The notes below the pieces were generated by a model. It worked only from the letters and a program-made list of their open reading frames with translations, was not told the DNA's origin and searched no databases. Source: Pycnococcus provasolii (Eukaryota > Chlorophyta > Pseudoscourfieldiophyceae > Pseudoscourfieldiales > Pycnococcaceae). Taken from it: a DNA stretch of 64,000 nt. Positions 35,976-45,746 of the stretch are shown in pieces. Position 1 is the stretch's first letter, and each line of letters begins with the position of its first letter. Where the stretch lies: assembly GCA_938743325.2 (NCBI GenBank), contig OW568891.1, positions 62,001-126,000 on the forward strand, given 5' to 3'. A program made the translations under genes and the position numbers.

Positions 35976-36371
35976 TGTAATCCATCCTCCACATTGAAAA
36001 TATATAGCTGAGATCCCTCATCCAGTAGTACTAATGGAGTGTACTTGACTCTGTCCAGCGGTCGTCCAGTCACACCATTCACTTTCACCATTCAGCCCAT
36101 TCACCGGTGCCATTCACTGCGCGTTTTTGTACATGGCGCAAATGATTTCGAAGGTTGTATCACTTTATCAGGGCGCTTTCGTTGGCGTAGTGAGGTCTCC
36201 GGTTGCGACTTGTTTTCGTTGATGTCGTCGCCATCGCCACCAACCGTGCATCAATACGATGACTACCTGCAGCTAGAGTAGTATCTAAAGGAGTCCAATT
36301 TGTGGGAAAGGGGGAATGAGCGATCCTAGAAAATAAATAGTATTGATTGATACAAACATTTCAACAAGCAA
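35976..36371. other. convergent intergenic region
   Basis: 396 bp between convergent genes, so mainly 3' UTRs. The one longer open frame (36039-36281) starts with GTG and has no recognisable content, so it is not annotated as a gene. Confidence 0.5.
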
Positions 36372-38792
36372 TCAACGCGCCATCGCGCCGGTGGTCGCCG
36401 CAAGCTTTGCAAGCTTCATCTTAACCTTCTGCGTCTCGAGAATGCTGTTGCGCAGAGCCTCAGCAGCCTGCTGAAAGCGATTGCGCTCGCACCGAAGCTC
36501 GCGCTCGTATCGTGCAGCGATTTGCCAGCACGAGAACGCCTTCACCGCAACACCAACGGATCGCGTCAGCACGGCCAAGTTCAAAGACGAATTCTCGCCA
36601 TTTATCACCTCCGCAGCCTTGCGAACCGTCAGGGGCAGGGTTGACATCGCCACGCCTTCGTCGGCAACCATGATTCTCTGCAGTTTGGGAGGCGCCTGCA
36701 AGCTCGCCTGCAAGCTCGCCTCAAGCTGAGCCACCTTCATGCGATGTTTCTCCTCCATCTCATCAAGCTCGCCTTCGAGGTAGTAGATGCGCTCGTGCAA
36801 CTGCTGAATCTCCTTGTCTCTTGCTTGCATGTCGTTCGACATGGCTCGCTTCTCGCTCAAGAGACGCTGGATCTCGCGCTGATTTTGATCCTGCAGGAAA
36901 GACTCTTCCACCTGCGTCGAATTGAGGAATTCCGTCACGAAGCTTCGGATCTTGTCCACCGCCTTTGACAAAGGCCTCTCGACCGTCTCCGCTTCAGCCG
37001 GGCTCATCGTTGCAAGGAGGCGTTCCACTTCTCCGTCCAGCTGTGCACGGAAGACATCGCGGCTGGGATTCACCGTGGGTGCACGAGGGCGACCACCGGG
37101 CGTCAGTGCGGGAGATGGCGGTGGGAAATGCATGCCGCCGCCCGATGTATCTGAGAAGTAGGCGGCAGCTACGGCTGGGCTTGCGGCTGACGCCTCCGCC
37201 GCCTCCGCCCTCTCCTGCATTCGCTCGCACTCCTCGCGAGCGCGCTCAAGTTCGGAACGCAATTTCGCCATCTCCTCCTCGTACTTCGCCTCGCTCGCCA
37301 TGAGCTTCTCCAGCGCGTTGCGGCGCTGCTCGTCGACGCTCTGCCTGTCAGCCTCGAGCTCGCTCACGCGTGTCGTGAGGCTTTCGTGGCTTCGTTGTGT
37401 TTCCTGCCAGTTCGAGTTCGCAGTGCCGAGCTCGGTTGACAGCTCTTCGCACTTCGCCTCGGCGTCCGTGGCTCGCTTGTCCGCATCCTTCTTGCTCTGC
37501 TCGAGCTCCTGCACCGTCGCCTCGGATGCCTTGAGCTGCTCACGAAGGCGCGACATTTCTTCCGCATCGGCAGCGGTGGCGACTGCTGGTTTTGGCGTCA
37601 GCGACGGCGAGCTTGCGACGCTTGCAGCCTTCGTGCGAGTCTCTGCGGACTCCCACATCGACTTCACGTTGCGATAGTCCCGCTTCTCCGCTTCAACTTG
37701 TTTTTTCTCCGGCATGAGAACCTTGAAGCCGCCCGTCTGCACCCTGCCAGCGTCCTGGCCTTGCCACACCACCTTTGGCGACGCCACCTCCTGCTGCATC
37801 TCGAAGGCTGCCCGTATGTCCGTGACGTCACCTCGGCGCCTCTCGTCAATCTCCACCGGCGTCTTGGGTGTCTGAGGTGGCAGTTTTGGTTTCGGCTGCG
37901 TCGTCGACGACGACGACGATGACGCCTTGAGTGCGGATGCGGCAGCTGCGTTGGCGAAGACGGAGTTTCTGGCTGCAGGAGGCGGTGGAGGGACATCCTT
38001 GTGATCCTCCTTGCTTCCGGAAGATGTGGACGCGGCGTGTTGAAACGCGCCTGCGGATAGCCTTTGCGCGTGCTTGTCGCTCTCGCTCGCCTCGGAGTTC
38101 ACAGCTGAGCTGTTTGTGAGGTTTCCCACCCAAATGCTCGCTCGTGGCATCGTGCCGTTTCGTTTTTGTGGCGCAGGCGCTTTGGCGGGCGGCGTGGCAC
38201 TTGCGTTCTGCGCGGCGATAAGCTCGCGCACGCTGTTTTGTCGAGCCCGAGGCGGCGGCGGCGGCGGCGCTTGCTGTTGCTGCTGGTGCTGTTGCTGTGC
38301 AGGTGCAGGTGCAGGTGCAGGTGCAGGTGCAGATGGTGGTGGTGGTGGTGGCACGCTGCCTCGTCTCGCGGCGTTGATTGCGTTTGCGTTTGCGTTTGCG
38401 TTTGCGTTAGTCGTCGACCCGTTGGTGGCTGCGCCTGCGTTCGCGTTCAGCTTGACTTTCGCGCGCGCGTGTCTCATCGCGACGAGAGTGGCTCTCACGT
38501 CTTCGATAGTTTTCGACGTTCCTTTGACTTTGTACATGCGCGCGTTTCCATCCTTCTTGCGTACTGTTAAGGTCATGAGCGCTTCGTCGGCCGATACCAG
38601 TGCGCTGTCTGCATTCGTCTCGATGCCAACATCAAGCAAGTCGTCGGGCGATCCTTCGAAAGCGTCTTGGTTGTTGTCCGTGAGCTTTAGTGAGAATTTG
38701 TCCGAGCCGACTTGCAGCTGCGCCGGCCTCGTAGGCTGATTCCCGGGCACGACGAGGTGGAGCGCAAATGAACGTGGCCGATTATTATTCAT
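36372..38792 (-). CDS. PH-like plus coiled-coil protein
   Basis: 806 residues from ATG 38790-38792. Residues 5-110 look like a PH-type fold (strands around FALHLVVPGN, DKFSLKLTDN, ALMTLTVRKKDGNARMYKV and a final helix). A proline- and Gln-rich linker with AsnAla repeats (from a GCGTTT microsatellite) and Ala-Pro repeats (from a GCAGGT microsatellite) follows. The rest is mostly coiled coil: about 425-560 (Leu heptads, Glu/Ala-rich) and 655-735. A short motif PKVVWQGQDAGRVQTGGFKV precedes the first coil. The layout resembles cytoskeletal or vesicle scaffolds (PH domain for membrane, coils for dimerisation), but I recognise no named family. Confidence 0.65.
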   Translation of the reverse strand: MNNNRPRSFALHLVVPGNQPTRPAQLQVGSDKFSLKLTDNNQDAFEGSPDDLLDVGIETNADSALVSADEALMTLTVRKKDGNARMYKVKGTSKTIEDVRATLVAMRHARAKVKLNANAGAATNGSTTNANANANANAINAARRGSVPPPPPPSAPAPAPAPAPAQQQHQQQQQAPPPPPPRARQNSVRELIAAQNASATPPAKAPAPQKRNGTMPRASIWVGNLTNSSAVNSEASESDKHAQRLSAGAFQHAASTSSGSKEDHKDVPPPPPAARNSVFANAAAASALKASSSSSSTTQPKPKLPPQTPKTPVEIDERRRGDVTDIRAAFEMQQEVASPKVVWQGQDAGRVQTGGFKVLMPEKKQVEAEKRDYRNVKSMWESAETRTKAASVASSPSLTPKPAVATAADAEEMSRLREQLKASEATVQELEQSKKDADKRATDAEAKCEELSTELGTANSNWQETQRSHESLTTRVSELEADRQSVDEQRRNALEKLMASEAKYEEEMAKLRSELERAREECERMQERAEAAEASAASPAVAAAYFSDTSGGGMHFPPPSPALTPGGRPRAPTVNPSRDVFRAQLDGEVERLLATMSPAEAETVERPLSKAVDKIRSFVTEFLNSTQVEESFLQDQNQREIQRLLSEKRAMSNDMQARDKEIQQLHERIYYLEGELDEMEEKHRMKVAQLEASLQASLQAPPKLQRIMVADEGVAMSTLPLTVRKAAEVINGENSSLNLAVLTRSVGVAVKAFSCWQIAARYERELRCERNRFQQAAEALRNSILETQKVKMKLAKLAATTGAMAR

Positions 38793-39799
38793 CCAGTCCA
38801 GGGAGTGCTTCAAATCTTCTCCAAATCACGTAAGATGTTATAAAGGATAGATGTCTTGCAAGAAACAGCAAGAAACACGAGCACACAAGAAACACAAGCT
38901 CCTAACTAAAGGTAGGAGCAAGAAACACACACTACACTTGTAAGAAACACACAGCACTATACTTGTAATAAGCTTGTACAAAATGCAAATAAATGCAAAT
39001 GCAAATGCAAATGCGCGGAAAGGGAAAGGTGTGAGGCGCGAAAAGACGAAGGGGAGGGGGAGCGTTGATTGAGACAACTCACTCAAGCCGGTCCGGTCGT
39101 TGAGAAAAAAGCGGAGGAGAGGGGGGGGGGGGGGCCGAGGGAAAAGACACTAAAAAGTAGGCCTTCGAAGCTACCCGGTCAGCCGGTACTTCCTAGTCTA
39201 AAGCAGACCGACAGACGTTGTGTGATTCCATGGAGGTTCAGGGCGCGCGTTCAAGCAGACGTCAGAGGGAAATCCCCAGGCAGGCCCTGGGGGGAGGAAC
39301 TGGAAGGCCACAATACAATAATAAGGAACAGAACGTCACAACAAGTTCAAGGCTACCCTACAACAAGTGTTCCAACTTATTACAACAAGTGTTACAACCA
39401 GGAATCCTTTGTGAATGCTTTGGGACCTTCAACAAGGGCATATTAATCCATTAATATGCCCTTGCCTTCCAGGAAATTAATTCGGGGTTGGCGATTCGTC
39501 GACCCCTTGGAAGTTGGAACCCCGACATGACCAAGACAGGCTCTTTCGAGGGAACAGTTTGAGGGAACAACTAACTGGTCAGGACAAATATCGGCCCCAG
39601 CCGGTTCACTCCTCTCTTCAGCCAATTGTTGCTGGAACTTGTCAACTGGTTCCCACATTTCAAACCGCAAACGCACCGGTGCCTCCAAAGGCGAGAATAT
39701 GCCCTCCGCCTATTCCCCCACACCTCTCTGGTTCTTCCCCCCTCCTTTTTTTTTTCAGCACACACCTTTCGGAACCCTTTCGCATTTCAAGAGGAAAGC
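38793..39799. other. divergent intergenic region with simple repeats
   Basis: 1,007 bp holding the promoters of two divergent genes. It contains AAGAAACAC-type short repeats (38860-38955), a tandem ATGCAA array (38983-39014), a run of 14 G (39121-39134), a perfect hairpin (39433-39464) and the TTCGGGGTT motif (39481-39489). The open frames here do not start with ATG and look non-coding. Confidence 0.5.
39433..39464. repeat. perfect 15-bp-arm hairpin
   Basis: CAAGGGCATATTAAT at 39433-39447 and its exact reverse complement at 39450-39464, with a CC loop (the same loop as the transposon hairpin). Lies 340 bp upstream of the next gene. Confidence 0.8.
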
Positions 39800-41665
39800 A
39801 TGGCGGTCTTGCCTTCTCCTCCAGGTCCAGGGGAAGATGACTCTCCATCCATGGAGTCGCCTCATCCTCATCCTTCGGCTCATAATCCTCCTGTATCTCC
39901 TGTGCCTCCTTCCTCATCCGTGCCGTCAACGTCAATGTCACCCTTGGACGGGTTAGGCTCATTGGGGGAGGGGTTAGGCTCCCCTTCTCCAAGTTCCCTT
40001 TCAGGCGCGTCGCCGTCGCCGTCTCAGTCTCAGTCTCTTTCAGGCGTGTCTCAACTGGTGAACGACGTGTTAGACGACATTGTCGTGAACTCGGCGGTGG
40101 AGACTCCGACCAACTCTGATGCGCCGGGGTTGAGCCCTCTCGCGACCTCAGGGACGGCACCTCCTCCTCTCGACATTACGCCTTCCTCTGGACAGCCTGG
40201 CATTTCGTCGCCGTATGCAGGCGCGGCGCTCACGTCCGCGTACGCAGAAACTCTCTCGAACTTGCCGAACCCGTCTACTTACATGACGCAGAGCCAGACA
40301 GATGCGACGATTGGCAACGAAACGCCGAAAGCTATGCACACTTCAAGCGAGCCAACAACAACAACAACAACAACAAACACAGTCGGCTCGCAAGAGCACA
40401 TATCAACGTCGCGAGAGCGAGACTCGCCGCTTGTGACGCAAGAAACGCTGTCCTCAAACTCGCCTCAGTCGTCCATATCCATGGACGAAGTTATCACAAC
40501 GCCGGCAAGCAGCTTTCAACAACAACCAACGCTGGAGCAGCAAGAACAGCTCCTGCAGCAGCAGCAGACGGAGGGATTCATCTTCCAGGAGTCGCCGACG
40601 AAACAACCGACAACAGTGCAGGCGCCGCCGCCACCTACGCTGCACGACGACAACCCCATCGCGTCGGTGGACAACTCGTACGACGACGACTCGAGCGTGG
40701 ATACCTCAACGGACGTCTCGTCATCCATGGAAGACCCTTGGGAGATTCTGCGCCAGACGGTGCAGGTGCGCATGAAACCGCGGCTCATCTGCAAGGTGAA
40801 GAAACATTTGGGAAAGCTTGGATCCGCGGACGTCGTGTGTGACGTGACACGTGCGAGGCAGCTACACCGGCGGAACATTCTCGTGTGCAAGAAAAACGAG
40901 CGACGCATATTCTCGACGAACGCGCGCGACCCGGTGGAGCAGCTCATGCGCATGCACACGGGCATCACCACGGAGGCTTGGTCGGTGCAGCTGAAGCCGC
41001 CGATGTGGGAGCCGCACACGCCGCCACCGAGAAAAAGCCTCGTCGGCAAGCTGTGGAACCTGGGACGGCGCACCATCCGCCCGTGGACTTGGTGGAGAAA
41101 ACTTCGATGGACACCCTTCGACTCGGAGGTGGAGGTGCAGAGCATCCCTCTGAACCTCGTCGGTGGGCTCAGCCTAAGTTGCGCTGCAACGTACGACTAC
41201 GTCGATCGACGTGGTGCGATACGCTGGCATGCCACCGCAGGAGGTCAAGCGAAGAATGTGTACGTTCGCAGCGCAGATAATTCACGCTACGGGCTGCGGT
41301 CGGCAATTACCGCCGGCAGTCGTGGTCACGGCAAGGACAACGGCAACAACGACGGCGACAGTGACGACGACGACGACGACAACGACTCCGCGAGCGAGGC
41401 TTCTTCGATAGCTGGCGCCAGCTTCGGCATTCCGTACAAGCGCCGCTTGCCTCCTCGTGCTCAGGGCCCACGCCGCATTCCGCTGATTCCCTATATTCGC
41501 CACGAAGTGCGCATCGGCTTCGAGTGCGATTTCGAGCCACCGAGCTTCGAGGGCGCGGCAGGCACGAGGTCTGGCCATCCAATGGAGCCTTCCAGCGAAC
41601 AGTCCTGGTCTCTCGGCCAGACGAGCTTCGCACTGCAGCAGGTAAAGGTGGTGACACATTTGTAA
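39800..41665 (+). CDS. unknown protein with conserved-looking C-terminal beta-rich domain
   Basis: 621 residues from ATG 39800; the open frame upstream begins at TTG. The first 330 residues are Ser/Pro/Thr-rich and disordered (Thr-7 and Gln runs). From about residue 335 the sequence becomes ordered: DPWEILRQTVQVRMKPRLIC, ARDPVEQLMRMHTGITTEAW, a basic stretch rich in Trp (RRTIRPWTWWRKLRW), then strand-rich segments such as IPLNLVGGLSLSCAATYDYV. It ends with RHEVRIGFECDFEPPSFEG. The pattern could be a beta-barrel or lipid-binding domain of a plastid-envelope-type protein, but this is a guess. No clear membrane helix. Confidence 0.65.
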   Translation: MAVLPSPPGPGEDDSPSMESPHPHPSAHNPPVSPVPPSSSVPSTSMSPLDGLGSLGEGLGSPSPSSLSGASPSPSQSQSLSGVSQLVNDVLDDIVVNSAVETPTNSDAPGLSPLATSGTAPPPLDITPSSGQPGISSPYAGAALTSAYAETLSNLPNPSTYMTQSQTDATIGNETPKAMHTSSEPTTTTTTTNTVGSQEHISTSRERDSPLVTQETLSSNSPQSSISMDEVITTPASSFQQQPTLEQQEQLLQQQQTEGFIFQESPTKQPTTVQAPPPPTLHDDNPIASVDNSYDDDSSVDTSTDVSSSMEDPWEILRQTVQVRMKPRLICKVKKHLGKLGSADVVCDVTRARQLHRRNILVCKKNERRIFSTNARDPVEQLMRMHTGITTEAWSVQLKPPMWEPHTPPPRKSLVGKLWNLGRRTIRPWTWWRKLRWTPFDSEVEVQSIPLNLVGGLSLSCAATYDYVDRRGAIRWHATAGGQAKNVYVRSADNSRYGLRSAITAGSRGHGKDNGNNDGDSDDDDDDNDSASEASSIAGASFGIPYKRRLPPRAQGPRRIPLIPYIRHEVRIGFECDFEPPSFEGAAGTRSGHPMEPSSEQSWSLGQTSFALQQVKVVTHL

Positions 41666-41778
41666 CACCTTGTGATTATTGTTTTTTATACGAAAAAAAA
41701 AAAAGGTGTTCCTGCTAGTGTTACAATAATAGATCATTGCATCGGAGCCCGTGCTCGCTGATCCAAGACCATGCATCC

Positions 41779-42768
41779 TCAATCAGACGGCGGCGGGAGC
41801 GCAGGAATTCGATGCGGGTGCATGAACGACGATTCGTCGTGCCCATGGCGCCGACATGTTAGGCAAATGACAGGACAATCGTCTAAACTCTTTGTCCCAA
41901 ACACACGATTTAACCTTGCAATACTGTGGAAACGCTGTGGTTTTGATGCGCAAACGCGACACTGCCGGAGCGGTGTCTGCGAAACGAAATCTGCGATAAG
42001 GCAGAAGTACCCGGCGAAGCCAGTACGATTCCAATTTGCCAGGCACTTGGCTGCTGCGCAATAACCGATTGGATAACGATTGGCAACAGGCAACAACGCC
42101 TCCAACCTCGTCGCGATTGCTGGGGGCGCAGTGCCTCCAGCAATCGCGCGAGAAATGACCTCTCGCGCGCATTGCATGTATGTGGAATTCCTACCAGTAC
42201 ACATTAGGTCATCTACCGTGAATGACCAGTACGGTTCGCCGTCTGGCCTCCGGATGCACGTGGTAATCGTAGCGCTCGTTATGTGCGTCGGTCCTGGTGG
42301 TGTTCTTTTCTTGTACACCTCCTCTGCTTCCGCCTTCGTGTACCCTAGGTGTTTTACTGCCATGTTGCACCCGAACATCTTGCAAATTTTGTCCCACTCG
42401 TGATACCAAGGCACAAGCGTCCAAAGAGTCTCGACAATGGGCGCGCGATGCGCGATCGCTGACGTCAAATAGACGTATGCCCAGAATTTGTTGTCATCGC
42501 CAGCGTTGTCCAACCTGTACCCTCGCACGGAAAGCACCAACAGTTTGTCCTCTGTACATTGTGCTAATCCCATGTGCTCGGTGCCAGTCCCATGTCCTAT
42601 GTCGCACCAATCGTCTGTGAAGCGTGCGAAGTTGTCACCTTCGTAGAGACAACCTAGTAGACTTATTTGTTCCTTAAAGAAAGTCTCGCCGTCATCACGC
42701 TTTAGCTTGGCTACTAGTAGTGGCAATGATACGTTAGTTGCAATGATCGTTGCGTATTGCATATTCAT
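41779..42768 (-). CDS. unknown Cys-rich, possibly secreted protein
   Basis: 329 residues from ATG 42766-42768. The frame stays open upstream to a TTG at 42816, encoding a better signal-like stretch (NFIFFLLSLPSLVV), so the true N-terminus may come from an unseen upstream exon or non-AUG start. The body has many Cys (GCLYEGDNFARFTDDWCDIG, KICKMFGCNM, QCRVCASK, CPVICLTC) and several N-glycosylation sites, typical of secreted proteins. No family recognised. Packed between two genes with about 100 bp on each side. Confidence 0.55.
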   Translation of the reverse strand: MNMQYATIIATNVSLPLLVAKLKRDDGETFFKEQISLLGCLYEGDNFARFTDDWCDIGHGTGTEHMGLAQCTEDKLLVLSVRGYRLDNAGDDNKFWAYVYLTSAIAHRAPIVETLWTLVPWYHEWDKICKMFGCNMAVKHLGYTKAEAEEVYKKRTPPGPTHITSATITTCIRRPDGEPYWSFTVDDLMCTGRNSTYMQCAREVISRAIAGGTAPPAIATRLEALLPVANRYPIGYCAAAKCLANWNRTGFAGYFCLIADFVSQTPLRQCRVCASKPQRFHSIARLNRVFGTKSLDDCPVICLTCRRHGHDESSFMHPHRIPALPPPSD

Positions 42769-42863
42769 CACGACTAACGACGGCAGCGACAAAAGAAAAA
42801 AAATGAAATTCGCCAACGGCAGATGAATGAGGGGAGGGAAGATTCTTCCAGATAGGGGTCATT

Positions 42864-44573
42864 TTACACGAAATCGCCGCTCTCCGCGGCGCACATCGGC
42901 TCAAGTGATGGAAGCTTCAGCCGTCGTCCTCCGAGAGCTTCCGAGGCTGCAAGATTCACCTCACGTTCCGCGGCCACCACATAGCCAACGCACTCCGGTG
43001 ACGCGCCCCGAGCGGAAAGGGCGGCGTGCGCTCGCGCGAGAGCGCAGAGCACACGGTAGCACGTGTCGATGCCATCCCAGCATGCGCTTCGTTTGGTTGC
43101 GCGAGATGCAATTCGCTTGCACAGATCCTGTGACGGCGACTCGCCGTTCACCGTGCAGGCAACGAGCGATTCGAGATCTTGCTCAAGCAGGAAATCTTCA
43201 TTGTGGATTGGACCAGGTGGTTGTGGCTGTGGAGGTGGGGGCGACTGCTGCTGCTGCTGCTGCTGCTGCTGCTTGTCAGGTGGCGATTCGAGCTGCCGCC
43301 ATGGAAAGGGCGCGGCTGGCCGCGGTGGTGTCGTGCGCTGGCGCTTTCTCGACGGAGCTGCTGAAATGGCACGCGTCATCGCAAGCAGACCACCCCCACT
43401 AGCCCCGAGCACGCGTTGTGCTCCTCTGCGCGAGGACTCGTAAGCTTGCTGAATCTCGCGACGCATAGTCAGAGGCAGAGCATCGAGCACGCTCGGGTCA
43501 AGCTCGGACATGGGTGGCAGGGCGACGATGTTATTGATGTTCGATGAATCATTCGCCGTTGATGCTGCGGCGTGTTGGTGGTGTTGTTGGTGGTGGTGGT
43601 GGTGCAGTGGCGGGGCGGCGGCGGCGGCGGTGGGTGCTGAGGTTGTTGATGTGGAAGGTACGACGACGCGAAGCCATGCACGCATTTGTACGTTCTCACT
43701 TCCCTCAAGAACGCAAAGCCTTGTGAGCGTGCAGACGAGCACGCGTGCAAGCTGCGCCTGATTTCCAATGATTGACGACGCCACTGGAACGTGTGCAATA
43801 GCGGTGGGCGTCTCCGCCTCCGCTTGTGATACTCCCACGCAGAGCGTGACGCGTCTCGACCTTGCGGCGGCGCCAGCACTGGTGGTGACTTGCCTTGCAA
43901 GTGCTGCGGCGGCGTTGGCGAATGCCGTGGCGTTGCTTTGTGCGTCTGAAACTGCAAACATGCGCGTAATTTCTTGCTGATTTCCAACCAGCGCGCCAGT
44001 CCGTCTCGTCTCCATGAGCAGATACCTGCTTATTGGGAGTAATGTTTTCGCGTTGGCGCTGTCGACGATCCAGCCGGGGGTGACGTACGCTGGCGGGTTT
44101 CCCTTGGAGAGAAGGCGTAGTTTAGCGTCTGGTAGGTTTGTGGCAACGACGTGCGTGACTCGGCTGCTTGTTGTGTTGTAGTTGAGGAAATCGCCCCCGT
44201 GCTCGAGTACGATTCTGCGTATGTCCGTGGAAGGTGGCGACGTCCACCCGTTCACCATTATGCTAAGTCCCTGGAAGATGTTGGACGTGTGGTACATCGT
44301 GGAGTCTTCGGCATTCTGCTGCTGAAGCTTTTGAATTTTGTTGGACATGTACGCGGCAAACGACCCTCCGTGTTCTCTTGGCTCGGGAGGCGGCTGATCT
44401 GCGATGGCGTGAACGACCTGTTGATTTTGTTGCGCGGCATCGGCGTCTTCAGCGCCTTCAGAGGCTGCCGATGCCACCGCCGCCGCCGCCGCAGCCGCCG
44501 CCGCCGCTTCGTGATCATGACGGTCGTTGTTTGAAATACGCGGACACTCCTCCTCCTCCTCCTCCCAATCCAT
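42864..44573 (-). CDS. REV1-like translesion scaffold lacking the polymerase core
   Basis: 569 residues from ATG 44571-44573. Residues 66-90 have the REV1 signature GGSFAAYMSNKIQKLQQQ. A REV1-type BRCT follows (97-187): IFQGLSIMVNGWTSP, LEHGGDFLNYN, THVVATNLPDAKL, TPGWIVDS. REV1 normally continues with a 300-residue palm/finger/thumb, but here none of the Y-family catalytic Asp/Glu motifs exist. Residues 210-305 (RSRRVTLCVGVSQAE, then QLARVLVCTLTRL) resemble the little-finger domain. A UBM-like ubiquitin-binding motif (LDPSVLDALPLTMRREIQQ) lies at 358-376, and residues 458-553 resemble the REV1 C-terminal helical bundle that binds Pol eta/kappa and REV7. A CAG run encodes Gln-9. It probably recruits other polymerases at PCNA/ubiquitin without dCMP transfer. 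Confidence 0.8.
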   Translation of the reverse strand: MDWEEEEEECPRISNNDRHDHEAAAAAAAAAAVASAASEGAEDADAAQQNQQVVHAIADQPPPEPREHGGSFAAYMSNKIQKLQQQNAEDSTMYHTSNIFQGLSIMVNGWTSPPSTDIRRIVLEHGGDFLNYNTTSSRVTHVVATNLPDAKLRLLSKGNPPAYVTPGWIVDSANAKTLLPISRYLLMETRRTGALVGNQQEITRMFAVSDAQSNATAFANAAAALARQVTTSAGAAARSRRVTLCVGVSQAEAETPTAIAHVPVASSIIGNQAQLARVLVCTLTRLCVLEGSENVQMRAWLRVVVPSTSTTSAPTAAAAAPPLHHHHHQQHHQHAAASTANDSSNINNIVALPPMSELDPSVLDALPLTMRREIQQAYESSRRGAQRVLGASGGGLLAMTRAISAAPSRKRQRTTPPRPAAPFPWRQLESPPDKQQQQQQQQQSPPPPQPQPPGPIHNEDFLLEQDLESLVACTVNGESPSQDLCKRIASRATKRSACWDGIDTCYRVLCALARAHAALSARGASPECVGYVVAAEREVNLAASEALGGRRLKLPSLEPMCAAESGDFV

Positions 44574-44718
44574 CCTATTCTGTGCGGAAAATACACAAAA
44601 TGTACAAATAAGATGATAAAAAAAACCAAAAACCAAAAATCTGAAAAAAAAAACCAAAGAAAACAAGAACGAAAAAGCAGAAGAAGAAAGCAGGACGATA
44701 GTGCTCGCAAAAACTCAC

Positions 44719-44931
44719 TCAGAAGAAGGTTCCGTAGATTCCCATGGATATGCACGACAAAGCTACCCACGGCGAGAGGCGTTCCCCGATGCGCGCGAGT
44801 TTCCACAGCAGTCCACGTATGCCTGTCGTCGTCGCCAGCAAGCTGGGCGCGCGTAGTTTGACGAACGTGCACGTCGTCACAGACAATAAAAGCACAGTCA
44901 GGAAGCTCGGGAGGTCGAACAGCGCGGACAT
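44719..44931 (-). CDS. Kish (TMEM167) secretory-pathway membrane protein
   Basis: 70 residues from ATG 44929-44931; upstream frame codons are translated telomere repeats and not coding. MSALFDLPSFLTVLLLSVTT opens the first membrane helix, RAPSLL and GLLWKLARIGERLSPWV form the conserved middle, and a second helix ends the protein. Length and motifs match Kish-A/TMEM167, a small Golgi protein of the early secretory pathway required for secretion. A telomere-like array lies 60-120 bp upstream. Its stop is about 150 bp from the REV1-like ATG on the same strand. Confidence 0.93.
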   Translation of the reverse strand: MSALFDLPSFLTVLLLSVTTCTFVKLRAPSLLATTTGIRGLLWKLARIGERLSPWVALSCISMGIYGTFF

Positions 44932-44989
44932 TCTTTCGCAGGGGGACGAGAATGAACGACGAGGGGCGAAGGAGGCGAACAAGTGCACG

Positions 44990-45049
44990 AACCCTAACCC
45001 TAATGCCCCTAACCCTAACCCTAATGCCCCGAGCCCTAACCCTAATGCC
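44990..45049. promoter_or_regulatory. telomere-like array upstream of Kish
   Basis: Eight CCCTAA units broken into pairs by TGCCCCT/TGCCCCGAG spacers, giving a second-order repeat of CCCTAACCCTAATGCC. It begins 59 bp upstream of the Kish ATG. Confidence 0.6.
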
Positions 45050-45371
45050 AATTCCTTGACTTTAGTTTACCCTTGAGCGAGAGGCCGAAGCGGGGGACCA
45101 AAAGTGGCACAGTTCCGGAGTTGCGGAGTTCTCTCAGGGAGGTGTCCTCGCCGTTCCGTCTCCCTCCCACCCAATCCACAAGTTCTGCCGAGTTCCGACA
45201 CGTAAGGCTTAAGTAAGAACCAGGGAATCTGACCTGAGTGACGTGAGTGACGTATGTGACTCACACGGTCCCGGGGGCGGCGGACAGCCCGCCGGCCGGG
45301 CGGTTCACCAGGCGGCGGTAAACCTCCTACTCCATCCGTCAGTCCGTGAAGCTCTTATTATTCTACGATAG

Positions 45372-45524
45372 GTGAGTGAGCCTCCGCGTTTTTCTTCTCC
45401 TTGTTGTTGTTGTTGTTTCGCGCCTTCTTTCTTGATTAACTTTCATTTCTACTTTCATCTCCATCATTCATCTCCATCATTCACGACTTAAGGTTAGGTC
45501 ACTTGAACTTACATTTTATTTTAG
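45372..45524 (+). other. candidate 5' UTR intron
   Basis: GGTGAGTGAG donor and ATTTTATTTTAG acceptor enclose 153 bp of T-rich, TTG-rich sequence 220-375 bp before the next ATG. Only splice consensus supports it. Confidence 0.35.
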
Positions 45525-45746
45525 TCGGGTGGTTCCTTGCTGTAAGGTGCACGGTGTGATTCTCTTGGTGGTTTAGGAACGGCCTGTCCTCCGCACACGT
45601 ACTGCAGAAAACAAAGTGCAGTGTGGGTGTTGGCGTTACTCACACGTTTCTTCGCACACACGCACGCCTTGCCTTGCCTTGCCTTGCCTTGTCATCGACT
45701 TCGGTGATTGCACCTCAGGACTGATTCTCGGCACAACATCCAAGTC

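Larger units (their letters stand above)
44932..45746. other. divergent intergenic region
   Basis: 815 bp with the Kish promoter (telo-box array), a GC-rich stretch (about 45265-45320) with GCCGGCCGGGC, TTG-repeat runs, a CCTTG tandem array (about 45668-45692) and a possible 5' UTR intron of the next gene. No gene seen. Confidence 0.5.

Noticed and set aside
36039-36281. 80-residue plus-strand ORF
   Set aside because: It starts with GTG, has no recognisable domain and lies in 3' UTR space.
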